From contig JAGPNK010000010.1 of assembly GCA_020746835.1 (NCBI GenBank), forward strand, positions 682,001 through 746,000: a stretch of 64,000 nucleotides of DNA, given 5' to 3'. Below, one piece after another: positions 33,560-44,345 of the stretch. The notes beneath the pieces are model-generated. The model saw only the letters and a program-made list of their open reading frames with translations, searched no databases and was not told where the DNA came from. This DNA is from Stachybotrys elegans. Its lineage: Eukaryota > Ascomycota > Sordariomycetes > Hypocreales > Stachybotryaceae. Every line of letters starts with the position of its first letter. The stretch's first letter is position 1. Position numbers and translations under genes: made by a program.

Positions 33560-36395
33560 TTATTGTCTGCCGAGAGCTGCAATTTCTCGTTATTATTGGA
33601 ACCAGGCCGCAGGTGAGTCCTATGTAAGTACTTACCAGCAGAGTATGCCAGAAGCCACGTCAATGATGCGCCCCCATCCAGCCAGCTGCTCTCGAATTCC
33701 TTCGAGCTGAAGAACCTCCATGCCTTCTTGGGCTCGACAGTCGCAAAACTGCCATAGATAATACTCTTCCAGGCACTCCCGGCTTTGTCAATCCGTCCGC
33801 CGCTGAAGTAGGCATCCCACTCCTCCCTGACAAACTTTGGTGCACGGATAAAGGGCGTCGAAGGGAGGATCGGGATCATGTGGATGCCCTGAATGGCCTC
33901 AATATCCGGAGAGAAAAACGTGGTGTGATCTATTTTGCCCTCGAAGACGATACCTGCCGCCTTGTTCCCGATAAACTCTTTCGGCTGCACTACGTTGTCG
34001 TTTTGGTACAGGTAGTAGTGTCGAAGGCTGCGAGCGAGGACGGAGAGCAGCAGATTTCCCCTATAATTCATGAGCATGTTGCTACCATGACGCCTCAAGT
34101 TCCTACCTGGCTTCCATCTCCGCATCGCCGCTGACCTTCCCCCACATCTTGATGGCATACGCATGCATTGCATCTTCTGAACTCGATTCCTGGTTCTTCT
34201 CAAAGTTAGACGCACCCCTTCTCTTTCGATGAATGAACTTACCTTGCCATCCCAGGAAGCATATAGACCATGGGCCCAGCTGTGGCCATGATACCAGTCA
34301 AAGTTCCTCCACATGGGAAAGTACTTATCATCCGAGCTTGGATTGGCAATATCTCGCACGAGGGTGTTGACATACTCCTTGTTCTCCTTCATCCACCGAA
34401 GGTCGAGGTGGCCGATGTACGCAGCTGCCAGAATGTGGTAACCGTAGTGGAAGTGATGGTCGTTATAATACGAGTTGCCAAAATCGATGTGAGGGTCCCC
34501 GGTGGTATAGGATGCCGAAGAAACAACGCCTCCCCAAGCACCTGCGGACGCAATTAGCAGAAAGAAAACAAGAAAAACCAGAAATGCCTTCATCTGCCGT
34601 ACTGTCGTAGACTAGGGGATGTTGCTGTTGGTTGGCAGCGAACGTCGCGAAAGCGGCTTTCAATTGGCCGAGTCCTGTTTTCATCAAAGTATGGTCCCCG
34701 ATCAGGTCATTAATGACATACAGTATAATGGCAAATTTGGCCAGAGCCTGCTGCTGGTATCAGCGCAATCCATCGGCTGGGGATGATACTCACCTTTCCG
34801 CTGAAATACATGGAGTTCAGGTTGCATTGTGAAATCATATCCTGAGAGATCTCATGAGCTGCGGCCCCTCGAATAAGGCTCTTGGCATGGCGCGACAGTC
34901 CTTTCACGCTGCCCTCCTTCGGGTCCCATGGCTCGAAGCCCATGTCAATGGGCAGTTTGGTCTCTACCATAGTCCAGATAGTGCCCTTGATCAGAGTAGC
35001 CATCCCTTTTGTGGTCGACTGCAGCCGTATTGGCTGCAACCTTGACTTTGTTGCTGGTGTAAAAGATTCGACGTGATGGGGCAATGCGTACATATAAAGA
35101 TTGCCGGTGCCGTGCCCACCACGGACGAAATTGAAAGAGTATGTTCCCTGGGGTCCTGAGGTATGGCCGGATAGAGTGAGAGTGAGAGGAAAGACGGCTG
35201 CTCCGTCATCGAGGAGGTTTTCGGATCCAGGTGTTTTGGGGTCCTTGCAAATCTGAATGATCCCATAGAAAGGCCCATTGGCCACTGCCCGACCGTTGCT
35301 GGTGACCCGAAGATCAAGCTCGTCGCCCTTCGTCCTCCAGCCATAAAGCCGCCAAGTGGTTCCGTCCTCGAGATGAAAAGTATACTTGGTGACATGTGGT
35401 TTTGGACTCGCTGTGGCTCTTGTCACCGTTTTCCAGAACACGCCGGACTGGATTAATGGAGAGGAACCAGTAAACTGTGCGGTAACATACGGCATCCCCT
35501 GGACCATTGGAAATGCTATTGAGGGCTGAGATTCATCGTCTCTGGATATGAGGAGCCTGGCTGAGAAGGCCGTTATGCTATCCAGTGATATCTGGGTTTG
35601 GGGCCCAAGTTCAGTTGCCGAAATGATCATGGAATGGATGCCAATTGGATTGCAGAAGTAGGCTGCTGCGCCATTGTACTTTTCTGGGCCGAACACTCGC
35701 TGGTGGGCTTCTATATGGGAGCATGCCAGACCCCAACCTTTGCTAACACCCTTCCCGCCCGCCCATGATATCGAATACGGGAAGGTATATGCCGGACTCA
35801 GCTGATCTCCGAGATGAAAATTGGAATAGAACTTGTTGGTTTGAAGCGGACCTTTAGAAAGAATGCCCTTTCGTGGGACAGGATGGTCCCTCCGATGTTG
35901 GAGGACCGAAGGCGGAGAATGAAATGAGATAGGAGTGGCGAAGATGTCGTTACGGGACATTTTGGGCAGCGGAGAGGTGCTGTCGTTCGAGGACTCCAAG
36001 GGGGTTGATGTCGGGTGATGGTAGGCCACGTCCTCCGAAGAACTCGAGGCAGCTACCAGTGTAGTTGCAGTGATGAAGTCCGGCGATGAGTTTGAGAAAG
36101 CTCCAGTAGTAAGGCTGGCTGAAGGTCGGGCGCTGATGCTGCCATTCACAGCAACGACCGTCTCTTCACCAAAGGCAGCCTGGGTTTGATAACTTCTCAA
36201 AACAGACCCTTGAGATGAAACCAGACTGTGCTCGGTACCATTCACGAAACCTTGTTCGGGCCAGCGCAATTGGCTGTGATAAATGCTCAAAACGCGGACA
36301 GAGTCGGTCCTTTCAGTGGCAAAAGCTTGCAAAATAAAATATTCTGCAATAAAGATTAGCCACTGGAGCCAGACATCACCTGGATATAAAGGCAT
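33560..36395 (-). CDS. Endo-1,3-beta-glucanase, glycoside hydrolase family 81
   Basis: Six exons (36395-34794, 34747-34603, 34541-34243, 34195-34107, 34060-33636, 33576-33560) give 858 residues. GH81 enzymes cut 1,3-beta-glucan internally, in septum separation or wall remodelling (yeast Eng1/Eng2). A hydrophobic N-terminal segment (about residues 8-30) suggests a signal peptide or anchor, followed by about 140 Ser/Thr-rich residues. The GH81 core starts near TNKFYSNFHLGDQ. D610 in NDHHFHYGY and E685/E689 in NQESSSED match the catalytic Asp and the two Glu, spaced four apart, known in yeast Eng2. The final exon is only 17 nt; it completes the usual LAYSAALG ending. The ATG at 36395 is the first in frame; the acceptor of exon 2 could shift by one codon within a CAG repeat. 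Confidence 0.92.
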
Positions 36396-37058
36396 GATTA
36401 ACGAATGTGATGGGTACAATATCCATCAGTGATGATCTCCTCGGTGTCTCAAAGGGCTTGCTGGCCTCAGGGGTGAAAAGCTTATGTGGCTGTCCCTTGC
36501 CTCATCGGCATGTGTTTGCTAATACGTTTCACGTGGACAACGAAGAGAAGGAGGGAGGCCCGGCGGAGCAGGGCACGTTTGTTTGTACCTTTGTAGGGTC
36601 TACTTGAAGCTTGTGGCGAGGAGTATGGCTGTTCGTATGAGGAGATGCAGGACGGTACAAGATATTTCAGGAGCTTGTCGAGGGAAGAGGCGTTGGAGCG
36701 ACGGTAGATGATTTGTTTGGACGAAGCACGAGATGATTGTGAAGAGGGGAGATGAACCGGAAGTACAGTTTTAAGTAGAGGAAAGCACGCCCTTTCCCTC
36801 CCATGATCGCTCGCTCCTTATAGCTGACGAGGAAGGTAGTGGGGGATGATGCGTTCTCCGCTGCAAGACTTCACTTGGCAACGGATGTACGGCATTTATT
36901 GGGGGACACGATGATATTTTGAATGCAAGACCAAGTCGTAGGTGCGTCCCATTGGCGAATGAAGCATAATGCAGGTTTGTATGAGAATAAAAAAACGGCC
37001 GCACAGCCCCCGCAAATAGCTGTTCTGGCTCAAATACACAGAACCGCCGCATACAACA
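36396..37058. other. Upstream region of GH81 gene and 3' flank of STN1
   Basis: 663 bases. Both neighbours are on the minus strand, so this holds the GH81 promoter and the sequence downstream of STN1. Frames present are short and featureless. Confidence 0.5.
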
Positions 37059-37836
37059 TTAACGATACGTCGGCTTCCGTGAGGCGTGTAAGCGAACCTG
37101 CTTGGCGTGCTCAGTGCGCCCAGCGTGCGACGTCCCCGGCTGGTGGAACCGATTGGTCGCGCCCTCGGTCAGCGCCTTGAGATGTTTCTTTTTCTTCTCC
37201 TCCTCGTAGTCGGCCCTCTCTGCCTCCTTACGGCAGCGGCGGATGTCCCTACCGCGGAGCTCCCACGGCTGCTCGAGCACCTCTCTGCGAAACTTGGTGC
37301 GCTTGTTCCAGAGGGCGAGTTCTTGGGCCGTCGTCTGAAGGCAGACCATCTTTTCCACCTTGATCTGCGTATTCTCTCGGAATGTCATCAGCTGTCCCTT
37401 GACGTCCACGACGGAGCCGACGTCGGGTTCTCCCTGCGCGTGGCTTGGCTTTGGTAGCTCTGTGGCGACTTTGGTGCTGTCTGCGATTGCGTTGGCGATG
37501 CTTGCGTTGGACGGGATCGCCTTGGCAGCTTCAATACACGCGCCGCTGCTATCATCCACCGTGAAGACTCTCATGCCAGCGAAATCGTCAACCGCCACGA
37601 CCACGCCGACAATGCGAACCCATTTTACGGGAAGTCTTCCGAAGAAGAAGAATCGTTCGCCTGACGCGATTTTCAGCGAGAGAATCTTATGACGGTACGA
37701 TTGCCTCACCTTCAAACTCGGCGGGCTGATGCAGATCGTGAATTTCCTTCACGGTCAAGAGACACCATGTGTTAAAGGTCGGAGCCAGATGGAAGCAATA
37801 TCGAGGATAGAGCTCGACTGAAATTTGTTTGCTCAT
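37059..37836 (-). CDS. STN1: CST telomere-capping complex subunit Stn1
   Basis: Two exons (37836-37710, 37660-37059) joined by a 49-nt intron encode 242 residues. Stn1 partners Ten1 to protect chromosome ends and recruit DNA polymerase alpha (established knowledge). The first exon carries the family start (YPRYCFHLAPTFNTWCLLTVKEIHDL, here given by its key residues) and the second the OB-fold with VKWVRIVGVVVAVDD, FTVDDSSGACIE and VKGQL, then the helix ELALWNKRTKFRREVL and WELRGRDIRRCRKEA. The C-terminus is short and basic, without the winged-helix domains of yeast Stn1, as in fission yeast and other filamentous fungi. The last 35 residues look atypical and could hide an unrecognised intron. 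Confidence 0.9.
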
Positions 37837-38165
37837 GGGTTCTCATTCTCGGCGCACATAGTTCTGAGTTCCAATATGGTCATGGGAATAATGTGCTGTG
37901 GCTGATATGTAAGTACGGGTTGTTGAAAGACGCGATGTGGCGCGTCAGAGTGTGAATGTGGACTGGACATTTGGTTTATTTGGTTTATTTTTGTCCATCG
38001 GGTGCAGGCGGCCAACTCACCCCGCCAAGCAACCTCCATCTTCAGGCCAGAATGATTGCAATAACAACCTATTATCAACGTAAAATTTTACATGTTCAGA
38101 TGCTCATCCTGTACCGCCCAAAACATTGCCCAGACTCCGTGCTTCCGTTTCCAGTGTATGCTAAT
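37837..38165. other. Promoter region of STN1 and 3' flank of J-protein gene
   Basis: 329 bases between two minus-strand genes. It includes a short AT-rich duplicated stretch (TTTGGTTTATTTGGTTTATTT at 37971-37990 approximately). No gene is seen. Confidence 0.5.
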
Positions 38166-39157
38166 TCAGCGCCGTGATCTCTTTGCGCGAGTCTCGGCTT
38201 GTCCCCCCGCCTCGCTTGCCTTGGACTTCTTGAGCTTCGCAGCAGCGGCCTGGAATGCTTCCTCCGAGGGCTCCTCTTCCTCCGCAGCGCGCTTCTTGCC
38301 CTTCTTTCCCTTGCTTTTCGAAGATGCGCCGTACTTCTGCTCCAGGTGGTCCAAGAAGTTGGCGGACCGGTCTTGCTGTCGCTTGGATATCAGCGCTGCC
38401 AGGGCATCCTCCGAGCTTGCCTTGCCCTTGCCCTTCTTGCCCTTGCTTCCAAAGAGCTTGTCGTGCACCCCAAGCTCCTGCGCGTAGCTCTCAGCCTCGT
38501 TTGCTTCCGCCTTGGCCTGCTTTACTCGAGCCTCGCGCTTCTTCTTGGATTCCTTGGTATATGCCTTGAAGGCGGGGACATCCTTGGTCCGTATCGCCTC
38601 GTCAATAATCTGTCGGAAACGCTCGTCGTCTTGAGAAGGGTCGCTGAGCATGACGGTTTCGTACACTAGGTCCATGTCTCCCTCTGCGTTTTCGTAGGCA
38701 ATGAGAAGGTCGTCCTTCTCCTCGTCCGAGCCCTTGTACTGCTCCGCGAATTTTTCGATGGCATCGGCAGATATGGAGTCTTTGAACTGGTCCCGGTAAT
38801 AGTCGCTCCAGTTGAAGCCTTCGGAGTCGACGATGGATTCGGCTGTCGAGCCAGTGGTGTCGTATCTTTTTCGTCGAGCTGGGTCCGAAAGCACAGCGTA
38901 GGCGAATGCGATTTCTTGAAACTTGGCGTGCGCTTCTTCCTTTCTATCTTCAGGAACCTTGTCTGCATAATGACAGTCAGTACATTGGTGATCAAGCGCC
39001 CATTCGCGGCTGCCAACCTACCCGGATGGTTCTTGAGGGCAGCTTTTCGGTAGGCATTTTTGATTTGGTCCTGGGTTGCCTCCCGCTCAAGGCCCAGCAC
39101 CTCGTAAGGGTCTATGGCCGGCGGCTCGCCATCGACAACATCTTCGTGGTCTGACAT
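38166..39157 (-). CDS. DnaJ-domain protein, DNAJC9 type
   Basis: Two exons (39157-39022, 38962-38166) with a 59-nt intron give 310 residues. The J domain covers about residues 15-85: DPYEVLGLEREATQDQIKNAYRK by its key residues, then the HPD triad at 44-46, which is completed across the splice junction, and FAYAVLSDPARRKRYD. HPD stimulates Hsp70 ATPase activity (established knowledge). The region after it (WSDYYRDQF, DLLIAYENAEGDMDLVYETV, DDERFRQIID) is the DNAJC9 signature; in animals DNAJC9 is also a histone H3-H4 chaperone. The C-terminus is Lys-rich and may be a nuclear localisation signal. Histone chaperoning in this fungus is inference. Confidence 0.9.
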
Positions 39158-39478
39158 GTCTGCACTTGACCTGACGTGACTCGTGATTCGATGAAGTGTG
39201 TGAAGTTGGTTGCAACAGCAAGACGCGTTTCGAGGCACGCGTTAAAGGCATCTCATCCATTAGAGATGGTGGGGCCGCGCTGCCAAGCCCCATCTAGAAG
39301 GCCGCTGATTCCTTGACTTACAGGGGCTCCGCCTTCTGTAGCCTGCACTGGCCCGCTGGGGCTCTCAGGACAGCGGGGCCCTCCTCGATGGCCCTTCCAA
39401 CTCCCGAGACACGGAAAAGTTCACAAGACGCATCCCACCTCCGATGATACCTGGTCACGCGAAGCTGTCAACGACATA
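39158..39478. promoter_or_regulatory. Bidirectional promoter region, J-protein and deaminase genes
   Basis: 321 bases separate the divergent ATGs at 39157 (minus) and 39479 (plus). Both promoters must lie here. No specific motif is called. Confidence 0.5.
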
Positions 39479-39985
39479 ATGCCAGATTTTATTCCCGAAA
39501 ATGATCACCTTGCGGCAATGAGGTATGCCCTAGCCTTAGCAGACAAATCGCCTCCGAAGCCAACCAACTTTCGAGTTGGTGCCATTCTGGTAAAGCTTGA
39601 GGACTGGTCCATCACGGCCGCAGGCTACACTCTGGAGTTGCCCGGGAACACGCACGCTGAAGAATGCTGCCTGCTCAAGCTAGCTGAGCAGCATTCCACG
39701 ACGGAGGAGAAGCTCGCCGACTTCATGACCAGCCCTCACGTCTTGTACACCACAGTCGAGCCCTGCTACAAGCGCCTGAGCGGGAAGCTGCCGTGCGTCG
39801 AGAGGGTGATGCGCCAGAAGGCATGGATCCAGAAGGTCTACATTGGAGTACTGGAACCAGAGACGTTTGTTGGGCCCAATCCCGGCCGACGAATCCTCGA
39901 GGAAGCCGGCATCGACGTCTCACATGTGCCTGGACTCGAGGACGAGATCCTTAAGACTGCAACCGCAGGTCACGTCTCCGGTTGA
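39479..39985 (+). CDS. RibD/CDA-fold deaminase domain protein
   Basis: A single exon of 168 codons starting with ATG. The zinc-dependent deaminase fold is shown by H59-A60-E61 (HAE) and by C96 and C106 in EPCYKRLSGKLPC; the 9-residue gap between the cysteines resembles the insert found in the deaminase half of bacterial RibD more than the PCxxC of cytidine deaminase. FRVGAILVK near residue 33 is the usual first strand. Fungal relatives are annotated as DRAP-deaminase-like, acting on 2,5-diamino-6-ribitylamino-pyrimidinone phosphate in riboflavin synthesis; no pseudouridine-synthase domain is attached, unlike yeast Rib2, so substrate remains uncertain. Confidence 0.82.
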   Translation: MPDFIPENDHLAAMRYALALADKSPPKPTNFRVGAILVKLEDWSITAAGYTLELPGNTHAEECCLLKLAEQHSTTEEKLADFMTSPHVLYTTVEPCYKRLSGKLPCVERVMRQKAWIQKVYIGVLEPETFVGPNPGRRILEEAGIDVSHVPGLEDEILKTATAGHVSG

Positions 39986-40646
39986 CAAGTGACCGCTCAA
40001 CCAACCCTTTACGAGGTGCTGTGCAGGTCCGAGATGCGGGGAAACGGGTAATGACAGCTTGGGGTTGGGATGCAACCCAGCCAGGTCGGCTGCTTCTCGT
40101 GCCGCTTGGTGCCATTCTCTCCACAGACGCAAGGTGCGGGGATGGGCAATGCGGAGTAGACGCGATGCCATCGGACGCTAGGCTCGTGACGTGAAGGACA
40201 GAAGTGCTGGCCAAGCCATGTTTCTTTGCTGTGTCGTTTACGGAAATGATTACCTGATCCCGTCAAGGGCCTGGGATCCCCGGAGTGTCAGGCGGGGAGA
40301 CGTCAACCATTCAGAAGCGCGGGGTCGAGTCGAGCTCAGAAGCTCCCTAGCTCAAGCACCACGGGACGCCACAAAGCATCTCCTCCTGGCTGCTGTCAAC
40401 ATCTTACGATATCGATACAACCCAATCCCTCCATCAATTTGATCATAGGTTGTCAAGGCCTTTTGTTGAAGACCTCGTGGCATTCAACTGCCTTTCAGTT
40501 ACAGACTATCAATGTTCCCATGACTTCTCTACTTGACAACATTGGTTGAAAAGCTACCGTATCGTCTATTGTCTTATTTATACCTTCACATACGACAGTG
40601 CCAACGTTCAATCAAATCAACAAGCTCATTTCATTCATCAATTACC
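39986..40646. other. Intergenic region before GH115 gene
   Basis: 661 bases without a supportable gene. The stretch just before 40647 is an A/C/T-rich leader (CATCAATTACC-ATG). It contains the 3' end of the deaminase gene and the promoter of the GH115 gene. Confidence 0.5.
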
Positions 40647-43600
40647 ATGTTCGAGACTCCTGTCGTATCTTTTGAGTCGGGAGACGGCTTCAGCATCGTG
40701 GGTGCCGATGTCCTGGTCGACGATGCAGACTTCGAAGGCGTTCGAATCGCTGCAAAGAATCTCATCACGGACCTAGGTAAAGTCACTGGCACTGAAAGTT
40801 CCGTTCACAATACAGGGAAGCGCTCCAAGCCCGCCAACAAGGTCATCATTGTCGGTACTGTTGCCAAGTCCTCCACCATCGCATCCCTCAAAGAGAGTGG
40901 CAAACTCGACACAAGTGGAATTGATGGCAAGTGGGAGACTTGGATGACCACGACCGTCAAAGACCCAATTGAAGGGTACACGGATGCTCTCGTCATTGTC
41001 GGCAGTGATAAGAGAGGTGCTATCTTTGGCATCTACTCTCTCTCCGAACAAGTGGGAGTCTCGCCGTACGTCTAGAAGCTTTACACAGATGAGTATGCAA
41101 AAACTGACACATCCTTTAGATGGTACTGGTGGGCAGATGTGCCACCTAAGAAGAACCCAGCCATCTACGCCCTCCCAATCTCGACTGTCAACGGGGAGCC
41201 TAGCGTCAAGTATCGTGGTATATTTATCAACGATGAAGCCCCCGCTATGGACTCGTGGGCTCAAGCCAAGTTTGGTCCCAAGTTCAATGCCGAACTCTAT
41301 GCTCATATATTCGAGCTCCTCCTCCGACTCAAGGCCAACTTCTTGTGGCCTGCCATGTGGAGAGGCTACCCATTCCCGGGGCGGTCCTTCTTCGTTGACG
41401 ACCCAGAAAACCAAAAGCTGGCGGATACTTATGGCATCGTCGTAGGAACCTCTCACCATGAGCCCATGCAGAGGGCCATGAATGAGTGGTCTACCACCGA
41501 ACCAGAGGGTACCTGGAACTGGGAGACGAACAAAGAGAAGGTCCGGGAGTACTTTGCTGAGGGTGCTGCCCGAGCCGAACCGTACGAGTCGTACGTTACC
41601 ATCGGCATGAGAGGCGAGGGTGATGGTCCTATTAGTGGTGACGACCCCGTCGCCATCCTTACCGACGTCATTTCCAACCAGAGAGAAATCTTCAAGGATG
41701 TGTATGGCAAAGAAGATGGTGTGCTGCGTGAGTATACCCATTGTTCATCAACATCCTACAATGCTGACTTTGGTAGAAACGCTGGCTCTGTATAAGGAGG
41801 TACAGGAGGTTTATGACGCTGGTCTCAAGGTCCCCGATGACGTGACACTCATGTTTGCTGATGACAACTTCGGCTCTCTTCGCCGTTTGCCAACCGATGA
41901 AGAAAACGCTAGGAGCGGTGGTATCGGGGTAGGCATCAGTATGTGCGACGATGAAATTTTGCTGACACATTTTTAGTTCTACTACCACTACCAGTACACT
42001 GGTAATCCACGAAGCTATCGCTGGATGAATAGCAATAACCTCGTACGTACTTCCATTCTGGTGGCTATATAGAAATTGACACATCTCAGGGTAAAGCTTG
42101 GCAACAACTTCAGCTCGGTTACCACAAGAAGGCTCGTCAGATATGGATCTTCAATGTGGGTGATCTAAAGCCTCAAGAGGCACCAATGAGCTTCTCTTTT
42201 GATCTCGCTTGGAACATTGATGCCATCGGCCCCGATACCCTCCTTGACTATTTCGAGGCACTTGCCACGCGAGAGTTTGGCCCAACCCACGCCAAAGCCA
42301 TCGCCGAGGCATGGTACGAGTACGATCGCCTGGTCGCGCTCCGAAAGCATGACATGATTGAGCCGGACACATTTTCACTGCTCAAGTATCATGAAGCTGA
42401 GACTGTTGTGTCGCGATGGGGCGCAATCCTTACGAGCATGGAAGATATCAACAAGAAGCTCGACGAGGAGCAAAAGCCGGCATTCTTCCAGCTCGTGCTC
42501 TACCCGATCAAGGCCTCATACACGTTCCAGCTGCTTCGCGTGACGCAGTACACGAACCAGCTCTACGGGAAGCAGCGCAGAAATACATGCAATGCTCTCT
42601 TCCACGAGTGCATCAAGCTGTTCGATGCGGACCATGAGCTCGTCGAAGAGTACCACAGCCTTCTGGATGGGAAGTGGAACCATATGCTTCGACAGCCTCA
42701 CATGGGATTCACCTCAAGCTGGATGGCCCCCTCGAGGAATATGATTAGCGGTCTCTGCTACGTTCAGACAAAGGAGGATTCGACTCCGATTGTTGGACAA
42801 ATGGGTATCGCTGTTGAGGGGACCGAAGGCGTCAACCCTGGGCTCGCCAACGAAGACTCTGACCGTACGCACCCGTCGCGCAAGTGGCTTCAGGCCGGTG
42901 TCACCCTGCCTTACATCAGCCCTTACGGCGTGCAGAGTCGGTATTTTGAGGTCTTCCATCGTGGCACCGTCGAGTTCTCGTGGGAAGCCAAGCCCAAGCA
43001 CGACTGGATGACGCTGTCCCAGTACAAGGGGACTCTTGCTCCCACGGACAAGGACGTTCGGGTCAACATCACCATCGATTGGGACAGCGTGCCGGAAGAC
43101 TTTGACGAGGACGCCACCATTGAGATTATCGGCTCTGTCGACGGATACGAAATCGTCCACATGAGAGTCGTCAACCGATCGGTTCCGGAAGACTTTACTG
43201 GGTTCGTCGAAACCGATGGCTACGTCTCGATTGATGCTGGCAACTGGGTCACCTCACCTTATCTGCACCTCCCTGCCCTCGGTCGCCCCCTCGCTGGTTC
43301 TGTGACGCTCCCCTACGACGTGGATCTGAGCGCGCCGGATGACATACCCTTCCTGAGGTACCCCTTCTACGCCTTCACTTCCCGCGACAACACGAACCTG
43401 CAGCTGCAGTTTACGACTACGCTCGACACGGACCCAGACTCGGACCTGGAGTACGATCTGCGCTTCGACGGGGGGGAGGTCAAGACGTTGAAGCTAACGC
43501 AGCCTGGCTACAATCCGGACCTCCCCATGGGCTGGTCACTTGCGGTGCAGGACTGCGTGTGGAAGCTCAACCACAACGTGGGCACTGTCGGCGCCGGGAG

Positions 43601-43781
43601 CCATGCCATCGAGGTGCGCTTCCGCTCGACCAACGTCGTCCTTGAGAAGCTGCTGCTGGACCTTGGCGAGGTCAAGACTACGTACCTCGGTCCGCCCGAG
43701 AGCAAGCATGTCATGGGGTCGGACCGTTTTGCCGAATCGGTTAGGTCCGATGATGCTCTCAGCATCAACCTCCAGGTCTAG
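40647..43781 (+). CDS. GH115 xylan alpha-1,2-glucuronidase-like protein
   Basis: Five exons (40647-41065, 41120-41727, 41777-41928, 41977-42042, 42090-43781) encode 978 residues, full length for GH115. Family landmarks: GSDKRGAIFGIYSLSEQVGVSPWYWWADV, spanning the first intron; KYRGIFINDEAP; LKANFLWPAMWRG; YGIVVGTSHHEPM; TIGMRGEGD; LMFADDNFG; YYHYQYTGNPRSYRWMN; and WIFNVGDLKPQE. A C-terminal beta-rich domain ends ESVRSDDALSINLQV. GH115 enzymes remove (4-O-methyl)glucuronic acid from xylan. No signal peptide follows the first in-frame ATG (MFETPVVSFES), although most characterised fungal GH115 enzymes are secreted; this may be a cytosolic form acting on imported oligosaccharides, or an upstream exon is missing. 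Confidence 0.93.
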
Positions 43782-44051
43782 GTGGATGGTTTCGGTAGTT
43801 TATTCCTTGTGTGGAGTTTGTCACGACATTGAGGCATCTTCAGATAGTTCTTGATAGTCTTTTATGTATGTCATATGGACGCAGCTTCCACTCATGTGTA
43901 CTATTCGTTCATGACTTTGCAAAGTTATGCTGTCTTGGAAGTCCAATTTCGCACTTGATGCTCCAATACTATGTTGGCCCAAAATTAGAGCCGGGTAGCA
44001 CGTATATTCCGCACATGGGCGCCTTGCGCCATCCTTCCTGTCTCCTGAATC

Positions 44052-44345
44052 CTACATCTCAAGGGTTATTCTCCCTTGGCTGCAGGATTTCTTGCATTTG
44101 TCGCACACAGGCCCCTTGAGATATCTCTCGTTCCACTCGAAATGCTTGCATTGGGGCTGGATGTATGCGTTCAAGACCAGCTCAGGAGGGCCATTTACGA
44201 ACCACCAGCTGCAGTATCTCCAGCTTGTCTGGTCATACACTGTACCGACGATATGTCTCTGGTCGCAGTTGGGACTGGTTTCGATCCTAGGACACAGAAG
44301 GTCGGTGCAGCCGCACGTGGTATGGAGTCGCGATCCTGAGCACAT
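44052..44345 (-). CDS. Small cysteine-rich protein, unknown family
   Basis: One exon, ATG at 44345 (context CGCAAC-ATG) to TAG at 44052, 97 residues. There is no signal peptide. Cysteines are abundant and clustered: MC, TTCGCTDLLC, NCDQRH, YCSWW, QCKHF, and VCDKCKKSC, with Trp and His residues between them, suggesting metal binding. Many pezizomycete genomes carry short cytosolic proteins of this style, but I cannot name this one. Its composition differs strongly from neighbouring non-coding sequence, which favours a real gene. It converges on the GH115 gene, with 270 bases between stops. Confidence 0.58.
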   Translation of the reverse strand: MCSGSRLHTTCGCTDLLCPRIETSPNCDQRHIVGTVYDQTSWRYCSWWFVNGPPELVLNAYIQPQCKHFEWNERYLKGPVCDKCKKSCSQGRITLEM

